Assembly (NCBI GenBank): GCA_910584635.1
Contig: CAJUBA010000001.1
Coordinates: 343,727 to 407,726, forward strand
Reading direction: 5' to 3'
Source: an uncultured Christensenella sp.
Lineage (GTDB): Bacteria; Bacillota; Clostridia; Christensenellales; UBA3700
DNA length: 64,000 nucleotides
Under the pieces are notes generated by a model that saw only the letters and a list, made by a program, of their open reading frames with translations, did not search any database and was not told where the DNA came from. Positions 56,930 through 64,000 of this stretch are shown piece by piece. A program made the translations under genes and the position numbers. Numbering within the stretch: the first letter of the stretch is position 1; each line of letters starts with the position of its first letter.

Positions 56930-58984
56930 TTATTTAGACGTAGCGATTACCGCAGGCATTCTTACTCGGCATACGCTTTCGGCAGACTGAGTGAAATAAT
57001 CGTGTTCCGCCGCTACGACATAGACATCAAAGTACGAATCCGATTCGGGATTGTAAATATCTCTTACGTCCTCAGGCAATTCTTCGATATTGATTGTGTA
57101 GACAATCGCTCCCGTTTCGTCAATTACGGACGTTCTGCCGACTTCGATTCTAGTATTAGGATCTCCGTTCGCTTGCAGGTAAACTATATATTCGTATCCG
57201 TTTGCGATACCCTGCCACGTTACGTTTATAGCGGTTCCGTCGTTTTTGAATATAGCGCTCAATTGTTCGGGATCTACCGCTTCAAGAGCCTCCGTCGTGG
57301 AGTAAGAAATCATAGCGATTGGCGAGTTATAGATATTCTCGTTAAAACTGAACGCCTGAACTCTAATCGAGTGATCTCCTACCGAGCCAATATATATCGA
57401 CAAGTCTTCCGAAAGCGCCGTTATGTCATCTCTTATAACCATAGCCCCGTCAACGAAAATGAGATAATAATCCGCGTGCAGGACTTGGTCGAATTGAAGA
57501 TTAAAGTTTTCGTCCACTCTCAAGTTTTGCGGACTTTGCAATGTGATTTCGCATTTATATTCTACCGTTGCCGCGTCGCCGTCGACGTACATTGTTTTAT
57601 GACCCGCGTCGGTAAGATCCGCGCCTTCTGTAAAATCTCCGAGAGGAACTACGCTGATAGAATACGTTCCGATATTCTTTACGTAATCGGTAATATCGAA
57701 TCTGGTATTTTGTTCCCCGCGCTGAGTGGATACTTCTTCTCCGTTTATCATAAGTTTGTAACCTACGGCGTGTTTTACGCCCGCAGCGTTACAGAATATT
57801 CTGTTTCCGTTCTCTTCGATATTTATATCGACGGGACGAACGAGTTTTTCAACGTAGATAACGTTTTTACAATTCTTTATAAGGTGCGACTTCTTTGTAT
57901 CGCGATAAATTACCAACGTGTTTATATCTTGATAGGTATTGCAAGAATGTCCGTTTTGCATATTTACCTGAGCGCCGCCCATAATCGCATTGTTTATAGT
58001 TCCCGCAACGCTCGCTCTGCTCAAATCGTCAAGCATGACGGTAGCCAAGTTGCTCGAAACGCTTGCGTTAAGATAACTAGCCGTAAGTTGCATTGTATTC
58101 GTTATGGAAACTCCGCTGTCTATCAAAACCTCTTTGGCATTGTAGATATCTATAATGCTCGTAGCAGAACCGGAGATATTGCCGGAAAATCTTACGTTCT
58201 CCGCCATTATGCTCATATCCATCTTGGTAAACTCGCCGTTCATGAAACTTCCGACGCGCAAGGATTTTGCAGTAACGCTTACGCTTTCGCACGATATATC
58301 CGCCATAATAACTATATCAGTATTAGGCGCGGTAATCCTAATATTTTTTGCTTTAAGCGACGCTTTTTTAGAAGTATACTCATCGTCGGATTTTCTTGTT
58401 CCAATAAACAAAGTTCCGCTTTTGGAAGAGTTTACGACAAAATCTCCGTCCACTGTCAAGGAATGTTTGTTCATATCGATGCTGTAAACGTCTTCGCCTT
58501 CCAACGTCATGCTGTCGCAAACGATATTTTTGTCAAGCATATAGAAATAATCGCCCAACTCGCCCACTTTATCTCCGGCGACGAATTGATCGGCGTTCTT
58601 TACGAATATTCTCGGTTTGCAATAAAATACTACGGGCAAAACGATACTAAGCACGATAGCGACAATACACAGCGATACCGTGATTGCGATTATGCTCTTT
58701 TTCTTTTTGCTCATTGATTTATTGGATTTGATTTTCTTTTTCGAATTGACGACTTCTTCTTCGACGTAACCGTCGCGCTCGTCTTCTACCGGCGTCGGAG
58801 TTTCCTCTTCTCCGTCACTATAATCCGTCGATTCCGATTCTTCGTCTGTAATTGCAACGTCAACGTCGGCGTCGTCTTGAACGATAACGTCCGTTTCCGC
58901 ATTGTCGACGTCGTCTATGCGATCGGTTTCTTCGATTTCGACTTCTTCGTTTTTCATTTCGTCAACGTTGTTGTAGTCTTCCAT
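56930..58984 (-). CDS. Type II membrane protein with acidic cytoplasmic tail and Fn3-like ectodomain
   Basis: Residues 1-80 are strongly acidic (E/D-rich), followed by a Lys cluster and one helix (about 97-121). The rest is outside: a beta-solenoid-like part (about 150-340) of short repeats such as ITAPNTDIVIMADISCESVSV, then two or three Fn3-like units to the end. No enzyme motif. The KKKKSII helix start resembles that of the M60 peptidase, whose tail is basic. It lies 4 nt behind apgM, so the two are co-transcribed. Confidence 0.8.
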   Translation of the reverse strand: MEDYNNVDEMKNEEVEIEETDRIDDVDNAETDVIVQDDADVDVAITDEESESTDYSDGEEETPTPVEDERDGYVEEEVVNSKKKIKSNKSMSKKKKSIIAITVSLCIVAIVLSIVLPVVFYCKPRIFVKNADQFVAGDKVGELGDYFYMLDKNIVCDSMTLEGEDVYSIDMNKHSLTVDGDFVVNSSKSGTLFIGTRKSDDEYTSKKASLKAKNIRITAPNTDIVIMADISCESVSVTAKSLRVGSFMNGEFTKMDMSIMAENVRFSGNISGSATSIIDIYNAKEVLIDSGVSITNTMQLTASYLNASVSSNLATVMLDDLSRASVAGTINNAIMGGAQVNMQNGHSCNTYQDINTLVIYRDTKKSHLIKNCKNVIYVEKLVRPVDINIEENGNRIFCNAAGVKHAVGYKLMINGEEVSTQRGEQNTRFDITDYVKNIGTYSISVVPLGDFTEGADLTDAGHKTMYVDGDAATVEYKCEITLQSPQNLRVDENFNLQFDQVLHADYYLIFVDGAMVIRDDITALSEDLSIYIGSVGDHSIRVQAFSFNENIYNSPIAMISYSTTEALEAVDPEQLSAIFKNDGTAINVTWQGIANGYEYIVYLQANGDPNTRIEVGRTSVIDETGAIVYTINIEELPEDVRDIYNPESDSYFDVYVVAAEHDYFTQSAESVCRVRMPAVIATSK

Positions 58985-58988
58985 TACC

Positions 58989-60200
58989 TTACTCCTTCAA
59001 AAATTTATTTATCAAAGACTCTCCGTCTTCATAGTAATTACCGCTTTGCTTGCATGTATCTTCGTTGTACTGCGAAAATCCGCTACTCTTTACGCAATCG
59101 CTACTGTATAGTATAAACGGAACGGCGTCTCTTGTGTGCGTTCTCAAAGCCAACGGCGTAGGATGGTCGGGAGCAATCAGAATTTTATAACTCTCTCCCA
59201 TCGCGTCAAGTTGTTCGACGATATATTTTACGACTATGGAATCTATCAGTTCGATAGATCTGATTTTGTTCTCCAAGTCGCCTTGATGCCCGCATTCGTC
59301 AGGCGCTTCCATGTGAATATAGACGTAGTCGTATCCTTCTTTCAACGCGTTTATCGCGTATTCCGCCTTGCCTTGGAAATTTGTATGGTACGTGCCTGTC
59401 GCGCCGGGAACTTCGATAACGTTCATTTTCGCTCCGATTCCAATGCCTTTGATAAGGTCTACAGCGGAAATAACGCTTCCTTTTAAGTTGTACTTTTCTT
59501 CAAAAGAGGTAAGCGCGGGTCTTGTGCCTTCTCCCCAAAGCCAAATGCTGTTGGCGGGATTTTTACCTTGCGCGATACGTTTTTTATTTACCGGATGGTC
59601 TTTAAGAATTTCGTACGACGCTATCATAAGTTCGCTCATCTTATCGCCGTAGAGTCCCTTGGGCAAATACTGCGCGATACATTTATCGGAAATGTCGTGA
59701 GGAGGAGTAAAATCCGTACCCAACTTCGCGTCGTGAACCACCAAACAGTGTCTATAACTTACTCCCGGATAAAAATCCAATTCTGCCGTCGAAAGTTTAC
59801 TTGCGACATATTCGATAAGTTCTTTGGCTTCTTGCGTGGAAATCTCTCCCGCCGAATAATCTACCATACGCTTGTCTGCGTAGTTGTCTTCGTCGGACAG
59901 CGTAACAAGATTGCATCTTATCGCAATATCGCTGTCTTTAAGGTCTATTCCGATGGACAGCGCTTCAAGCGGAGATCTTCCCGAATAATATTTATCGGGA
60001 GCGTATCCCATCATAGACAGGTTGGCAACGTCGCTTCCCGGTTTGAGATTATCGGGAACAGTCTTCACAAGTCCTATCTCGCCAAGCGCGCAAAGTCTGT
60101 CGATATTCGGTTTCTTCGCTACGGCAAGCGGCGTTTTGCCGTCCAACGCTTCGTTTGGATAATCTGCCATACCGTCGCCCAAAATCACCACATATTTCAT
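58989..60200 (-). CDS. apgM: Cofactor-independent phosphoglycerate mutase, archaeal (aPGAM) type
   Basis: The 403-residue alkaline-phosphatase-fold enzyme has VVILGDGMADYP, PGSDVANLSMMGY with the catalytic serine position, HMEAPDECGHQGD and IAPDHPTPLALRTHT metal ligands. Relatives act as phosphoglycerate mutase, and some are proposed homoserine kinases. I start at the ATG at 60200, which has AAAGGTGA before it, not at GTG 60209, which overlaps that site. Confidence 0.92.
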   Translation of the reverse strand: MKYVVILGDGMADYPNEALDGKTPLAVAKKPNIDRLCALGEIGLVKTVPDNLKPGSDVANLSMMGYAPDKYYSGRSPLEALSIGIDLKDSDIAIRCNLVTLSDEDNYADKRMVDYSAGEISTQEAKELIEYVASKLSTAELDFYPGVSYRHCLVVHDAKLGTDFTPPHDISDKCIAQYLPKGLYGDKMSELMIASYEILKDHPVNKKRIAQGKNPANSIWLWGEGTRPALTSFEEKYNLKGSVISAVDLIKGIGIGAKMNVIEVPGATGTYHTNFQGKAEYAINALKEGYDYVYIHMEAPDECGHQGDLENKIRSIELIDSIVVKYIVEQLDAMGESYKILIAPDHPTPLALRTHTRDAVPFILYSSDCVKSSGFSQYNEDTCKQSGNYYEDGESLINKFLKE

Positions 60201-60248
60201 ATTATTCACCTTTTAACCGCTCTTTTGCATATTTTTGCAAAAAAACTT

Positions 60249-60265
60249 CCGCAAGGTCTTTGCGG
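60249..60265 (-). terminator. Terminator after the second two-component operon
   Basis: CCGCAA/TTGCGG hairpin with a 5-nt loop; seven T follow on the minus strand. Confidence 0.75.
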
Positions 60266-60397
60266 TCAAAATTATTATATTATATTTATAAATCAAAGTC
60301 AAACAACAAATCTGTCTTTTTCGACTTATAGCGTAAAATTTCTATTAAGATTTTTTATCGCTAAGAATAAAACTTGCCGTCTATTCGCTATTTACTG

Positions 60398-61435
60398 TTA
60401 AATAGGAATTTTTACCGTAAAAGCCGAGCCGTTTCCCTCTTCGCTTTCCACTGCTATAGAGCAATGAGAATTATCCAGTATTCTTTTTACGAGCGCAAGT
60501 CCCAAGCCGTTGCCCTCTTTCGCCCGCGACATATCTCCTTGGAAAAATTTTTCGAAAATTCTTTTACGCGTTTCCTCCGACATACCCACGCCGTTGTCTT
60601 TAATGACGAATACGACTTCCTTATCGTATTTTTTCAAAACGATATTTATATCTCCGCCCTCATTTGAAAACTTAATTGCATTGGAAATAAGGTTTTGCCA
60701 AACGTGCGCGAACAGCGTTTCATCATAAAAAATCGTAACTTCGTCCAAATCGAGATTTATATTGAGATTTTTCTCGCTCCACTTGGATTCTTGCGCTATA
60801 ATAGCCATTCTTATCTGCTCGTCGATTCTGAATTCGCTAGGTTCCAAAATCGCATGATTTTCCAGTTTGCTTAATCTCAATATATTCGACGTAAGATTTG
60901 TAAGACTGTCCGACGATTCTATAATATTTTGACAGTACTCTGCCAAACGTTCGGGCGAATCGCAGTTTTTTATCAACTCTGCGTATCCCTTTATATTGGC
61001 GAGCGGAGTCTTGAACTCGTGAGAAATATTGGTTACGAAATCGCTTCCGAGCATTTTGTTTTTGTCAAGTTCGTTTACCATTATATTGAAGTTGTGGATA
61101 AGCGTGGAAATTTCGTCTGTTTTGAATTCCCCGTTATTCTTAGTTTTCTCTTTCAGTTGTACGGAAAAATCTCCGTGCGCAACTCTCTTCGTAACGTCGC
61201 ACAAATCCCTCATCGGGGTAAAAAACGCGATATTTACTATCATGGTCAAAACCGTGCCGATAACCAAGGCGGCGATAGCGGCAATTATAATCGTCCACCA
61301 CACGTCTTCTATCTGCACGTTGAAATGTTCGAGAATATAATATGCGCCCGAAAATATTCCCGACGCCGCTACTATAGATACGAAACTCGCAAGACTGAGT
61401 TTCCAAAATAAATCGTTTTTTGTCTTATTCTGCAT
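60398..61435 (-). CDS. Sensor histidine kinase with almost no extracytoplasmic domain
   Basis: The 345-residue kinase has helices at about 12-34 and 46-72 joined by roughly 12 residues, a HAMP region (about 70-125), H-box NISHEFKTPLANI (H139), N-box LISNAIKFSNEGG and GNGLGLALVKRI. The short loop suggests it senses within the membrane or through a partner. It follows its regulator after 10 nt. Confidence 0.94.
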   Translation of the reverse strand: MQNKTKNDLFWKLSLASFVSIVAASGIFSGAYYILEHFNVQIEDVWWTIIIAAIAALVIGTVLTMIVNIAFFTPMRDLCDVTKRVAHGDFSVQLKEKTKNNGEFKTDEISTLIHNFNIMVNELDKNKMLGSDFVTNISHEFKTPLANIKGYAELIKNCDSPERLAEYCQNIIESSDSLTNLTSNILRLSKLENHAILEPSEFRIDEQIRMAIIAQESKWSEKNLNINLDLDEVTIFYDETLFAHVWQNLISNAIKFSNEGGDINIVLKKYDKEVVFVIKDNGVGMSEETRKRIFEKFFQGDMSRAKEGNGLGLALVKRILDNSHCSIAVESEEGNGSAFTVKIPI

Positions 61436-61445
61436 ATAAAATCCT

Positions 61446-62123
61446 CTACTTACGCTTTTTTACCGCTTTGTATCCCAAACCTCTTATTGTTGAGATTTCA
61501 AAATCTTTGCTGTTTTTGAATTTATCACGAATACGGGTTATATGAACGTCTACAGTTCGCTCAACAGTATCGCTGTCCGCGCCCCAAAACTCTTCCATCA
61601 ACTGACTTCTGGTAAAAATCTTACCGGGATACGAAAGCAGTTTGTACAGTATATAAAATTCTTTTTGAGGCAACTCAATATCTCCCGCGGGCGTGCTTGC
61701 CGTAAGCGAATCGTACAATAGCGTGGTTTCTCCGACAATGATTTTCCTTTCGCTGACTATCTGCGATCTTCTCAATAACGCGCCTACTCTGAGTATCATT
61801 TCGTTTGTATCTATGGGCTTTACCATATAATCGTCAATACCGAGTAAAAAACCTTTTTTCTTCGCGTCGAAATCATCGACAGCGGTCATAAACATTATAG
61901 GAATGTTTGAATTGAGTTTTCTTACGTTTTCAGCAAAAACGTACCCGTCCATTGTAGGCATCATAATGTCTGACATTATCAAATCGTAATGCTTTTCTTT
62001 GAACATCTCAAGCGCGCTTTGACCGTCAAGCGCCATGTCTGCGTCATAACCGTTTTGAATCAAAACCGTTCGCACAAGTTTATTGAGTTTGATGTCGTCT
62101 TCGGCAACAAGTATGTTTATCAT
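61446..62123 (-). CDS. OmpR-family response regulator
   Basis: The 225-residue regulator has receiver D52 in LIMSDIMMP, KPIDTNEM, and a winged-helix domain ending STIRGLGYKAVKK. First gene of the operon with the short-loop kinase; GGGGAGA precedes the ATG. Confidence 0.95.
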   Translation of the reverse strand: MINILVAEDDIKLNKLVRTVLIQNGYDADMALDGQSALEMFKEKHYDLIMSDIMMPTMDGYVFAENVRKLNSNIPIMFMTAVDDFDAKKKGFLLGIDDYMVKPIDTNEMILRVGALLRRSQIVSERKIIVGETTLLYDSLTASTPAGDIELPQKEFYILYKLLSYPGKIFTRSQLMEEFWGADSDTVERTVDVHITRIRDKFKNSKDFEISTIRGLGYKAVKKRK

Positions 62124-62155
62124 AATTCTCCCCTAATAATTATTCCTATTATTTT

Positions 62156-62184
62156 ATAATAACACAAACAATTTGTTTTGTAAA
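62156..62184 (-). promoter_or_regulatory. Promoter of the second two-component operon
   Basis: TTTACA (62179-62184), 17-nt spacer, TATTAT (62156-62161) on the minus strand. The spacer contains a near-palindromic AAACAAATTGTTTGT. Confidence 0.6.
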
Positions 62185-62349
62185 GGCTAATAATTTTTAC
62201 AGACATTGCCGAGATTGCGCATAAAAAAAGTAAACTTCACGTCCGCCTCTATAATATACAACATTTTTAAGATGATAGATAAGTTAACGTTCCTCCGTTT
62301 ACTTTTTGCTGTCGTGTTTTTCTTTATTTTATACTGTTTATTGTTTACT

Positions 62350-62421
62350 TAGATATTTCGACTTCGCTTACGCTTTTCCGACCGAAATCGTAATGCAATG
62401 AAGATTTCGCGTTTGGTCGGA
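62350..62421. repeat. Intergenic repeat locus 3
   Basis: The start of unit A (62350-62374, TAGATATTTCGACTTCGC...) runs straight into a full unit B (62377-62421, TCCGACC...GGTCGGA). The joint shows the two units are mobile relative to each other. Confidence 0.8.
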
Positions 62422-62423
62422 TT

Positions 62424-62547
62424 AAATAGCAAAGCGGAATTACTTTTATTACGCTCATACTTTTTAGTTTCCCTATTTCTGTTCTACCTTTCGCTTTCGC
62501 TTTCGCTAAAAAATATGGCTGTAATCTGTAATTCCGCTTTGCTATTT
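62424..62547. repeat. 124-bp element with 20-bp perfect terminal inverted repeats
   Basis: The 20-nt arms at 62424-62443 and 62528-62547 are exact reverse complements, starting AAATAGCAAAGC. The 84-nt inside is pyrimidine-rich with (CTTTCG)n. It has no coding frame; it may be a miniature mobile element or a large hairpin. Confidence 0.65.
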
Positions 62548-62591
62548 CTTTTCTCTAGTCTTTTCTTTATCCTATTATTCAACAACGCTTC

Positions 62592-62724
62592 AATTAGACG
62601 GCGGAGAGTGGTAAGATTTTCGTTTTAGCGGGTGTAGGTCGAACCGCCCAGTGTACTTGTCGTACACGGCGGCGAGTACCTATTCCCGATCAAGCGAAAG
62701 GCTTGCCGCCTATACGCCGTCTAA
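62592..62724. ncRNA. Candidate structured RNA, 133 nt
   Basis: A 10-bp perfect closing stem (TTAGACGGCG 62592-62601 with CGCCGTCTAA 62715-62724) encloses several hairpins: GCGG/CCGC (62626/62644), GTGTAC/GTACAC (62651/62662) and GGCGG/CCGCC (62668/62706) stacked around CAAGC-GAAAG-GCTTG (62691-62705). It does not match tmRNA, SRP RNA, RNase P, 6S or a riboswitch I know. It lies 6 nt past the stop of the next gene on the minus strand, so it may be its 3' UTR. Strand unknown. Confidence 0.45.
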
Positions 62725-62730
62725 CGGACT

Positions 62731-64000
62731 CTATTTCTTTCTCAAAGAGCGTTGCTCTTTGAGAAAGTCATTATAGCGTTCTATCTGATCTTCCCTAAGG
62801 TCAATCATCTCTTTCGCCGTCGCCAACGCTTGAGAATCTCCTACTATCAACTCCGTTTCCTTTACCTTTACTTTAGTCCCTTCGCTTCCTGCGTTCCTCC
62901 TGATGTCCTTCATATACTCGTCTTCCATCTTGAACAACGCTACCGTACAGTCTTTCTTTATCGTCAGTTTTACCAACGGATTTACAGACGACTGTCCAAG
63001 TAAGATATAGTACGTGGATTTCTTCTCTTTACACTTCTCCTTACTCATTGCGTATTCTTTCAACGTATCGAAGAACTTCTTCTGTTTAGCGGAGAGTTTC
63101 TCATACGCTTCGTCTAAGGTAAGTCTAGAAGCGGTTGTCTTTGCTTTGGGCGCAGGCTTTTCCGCAGGTATCTCCACTATCTTCTCTACCACCTTTTCCA
63201 CCTCGATTGGTACTTCCACTATCTTTTCAACGGGTACTTCCTTCTCGACTATTTTTTCTACCTCTACCGGTACTTCTACTTTTACTTCTTTTACTACTTC
63301 TTTCTCGACTATTTTTTCTACCTCTACCGGTACTTCTACTTTTACTTCTTTTACTACTTCTTTCTCCACTATCTTTTCGACTTCGACAGGTACCTCTACA
63401 ATTTTTTCTACCGGAACTTCTACGCGAACTTCCTTTTCAACGACTTGCGTTTGAACAGGTTTATTCGCGGACAGTTCTTTCAATTTGTCCATTATGCTTT
63501 CTTGGTTTTTAAGCAACTGTTTGATTGTTTCGTCATTGTTCTCCGTTTGAGCGACTACTTTCAATATCCTCTCTTCATTGATATTAGACGTGGATACTTC
63601 TTTCTCTATTACTCTCTCGACAGGCTGTTGCTCGGAAAGTTTTTGCATTATTGCTTTTTGCCCCTCGATAAGGCTTTTGATTACCTCGTCGTTAGTGGAC
63701 GCCTGTTGCGGTAACATTTGTTGCATTCCCGGCAATAAAGCGGTCATTGTTTCGGACACTATTCCTCTTATCTCTTCCGCGCCAAGTCCTTGTTGCGGAG
63801 CATAAGCAAAGCCTTGCGCTCCCATACCGTTTTGCATATTCCCTACGTTTCCGCCCATCATACGCATTAACATCATTTTGTTGTATTCTTCCTTTGCGTC
63901 TTCTAACTCCTCTTCCGCTTTGTTTCTCCTCTTCTGCGAGATTACCATAAAGATTAAAGACAATACTGCGCTTCCCATCAGTACGCTTGCTATTACCGTC
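62731..64000 (-). CDS. Membrane protein with Val/Glu/Lys repeat stalk, 5' end beyond the window
   Basis: An ATG at 63978 exists, but the frame continues to the window edge and the extra residues (TVIASVL) complete a membrane helix, so the real start is probably outside. After the helix come an acidic coiled-coil-like stretch, a Met/Gly/Gln-rich part, coiled segments, and a stalk of EVPVEKIVE-type repeats (about residues 170-270). The C-terminal 130 residues form a compact Lys-rich domain starting LTLDEAYEKLSAKQKKFF that I do not recognise. The last codons lie in a 14-bp perfect hairpin. Confidence 0.75.
   Translation of the reverse strand, partial: TVIASVLMGSAVLSLIFMVISQKRRNKAEEELEDAKEEYNKMMLMRMMGGNVGNMQNGMGAQGFAYAPQQGLGAEEIRGIVSETMTALLPGMQQMLPQQASTNDEVIKSLIEGQKAIMQKLSEQQPVERVIEKEVSTSNINEERILKVVAQTENNDETIKQLLKNQESIMDKLKELSANKPVQTQVVEKEVRVEVPVEKIVEVPVEVEKIVEKEVVKEVKVEVPVEVEKIVEKEVVKEVKVEVPVEVEKIVEKEVPVEKIVEVPIEVEKVVEKIVEIPAEKPAPKAKTTASRLTLDEAYEKLSAKQKKFFDTLKEYAMSKEKCKEKKSTYYILLGQSSVNPLVKLTIKKDCTVALFKMEDEYMKDIRRNAGSEGTKVKVKETELIVGDSQALATAKEMIDLREDQIERYNDFLKEQRSLRKK
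63242..63366. repeat. 60-bp tandem repeat in the stalk coding region
   Basis: Two copies with period 60 match without a mismatch across 65 nt; a third, diverged copy follows. Each encodes 20 residues of the Val/Glu/Lys stalk. Confidence 0.9.

Noticed and set aside
56927..58717. A 596-codon open frame on the plus strand
   Set aside because: It is antisense to the acidic-tail membrane protein in a codon-complement frame, rich in Arg, Tyr, Phe and Ile without domain patterns, and has no ribosome site.
62592..62724. SRP RNA, tmRNA or RNase P RNA
   Set aside because: The diagnostic conserved strings of these RNAs are missing on both strands.
63242..63366. CRISPR-like repeat array
   Set aside because: The copies are contiguous with no unique spacers and are in frame with a protein repeat.
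63135..63512. Leu/Pro/Phe-rich plus-strand frame
   Set aside because: It is the antisense reading of the Val/Glu/Lys tandem repeat.

Overview
The window comes from a low-GC, anaerobic Gram-positive bacterium, most likely an uncultured gut or host-associated member of the Clostridia. This rests on T-box leaders, a DnaD/DnaI-type primosome pair, YitT, rubrerythrin, an RFN-controlled ECF riboflavin transporter, the nadD-yqeK-rsfS block, and a set of glycan-active enzymes (GH29 fucosidase, GH2 beta-galactosidase, M60 mucin-type peptidase). The genus cannot be named from the sequence. No phage, IS transposase or CRISPR array was seen.

Layout. 0-11.2 kb is mostly minus-strand housekeeping: purC (cut by the window edge) and purE, a cluster of DnaA boxes, icd, ddl, a membrane-anchored MurF-like ligase, a hydrolase, rimI-tsaB-tsaE, FMN riboswitch-ribU on the plus strand, a small YhcN-like protein, rsfS and a nadD-yqeK fusion. 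11.3-15.1 kb holds a membrane protein and a lysine-riboswitch-controlled asd-dapA-dapB operon. 15.4-25.4 kb holds an ABC-2 transporter, a dnaD/dnaI-like pair, rho, a metallo-beta-lactamase-fold hydrolase, PRPP synthase and yitT. 25.4-30.4 kb carries a fucosidase and a 1082-residue lipoprotein.

30.6-35.4 kb is accessory DNA with small regulators, rubrerythrin, decaying genes (at least three damaged reading frames) and two tRNA genes. 35.5-45.2 kb carries a TetR-controlled ABC exporter, a cupin, a tryptophan-T-box-controlled TrpB2, an asparagine-T-box-controlled AsnB and a large beta-galactosidase. 45.3-54.7 kb holds a SLOG/XRE divergent pair with palindromic operators, an intergenic repeat array, a 1474-residue membrane-anchored M60 peptidase with a lysine/alanine-rich cytoplasmic tail, an acetyltransferase with a frameshifted end, an iron alcohol dehydrogenase, a GNAT/dual-HTH pair and tRNA-Arg. 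54.8-64 kb holds two OmpR-type two-component systems, an archaeal-type phosphoglycerate mutase next to a membrane protein with an acidic tail, a repeat- and hairpin-rich gap with a candidate structured RNA, and the end of a membrane protein with a Val/Glu/Lys repeat stalk.

How it fits together. Amino-acid genes are under RNA control: lysine riboswitch for asd-dapA-dapB, T-boxes for trpB2 and asnB. The fucosidase and beta-galactosidase lack signal peptides and would work in the cytosol, while the M60 protein faces outside, which suits a mucin- or glycoprotein-using lifestyle. The least explained material is the intergenic repeat family at three loci, the 133-nt structured element near 62.6 kb, the opposite-charge cytoplasmic tails on two surface proteins, the DnaA-box cluster near purE and the recurring 15-bp palindrome in the first 11 kb.
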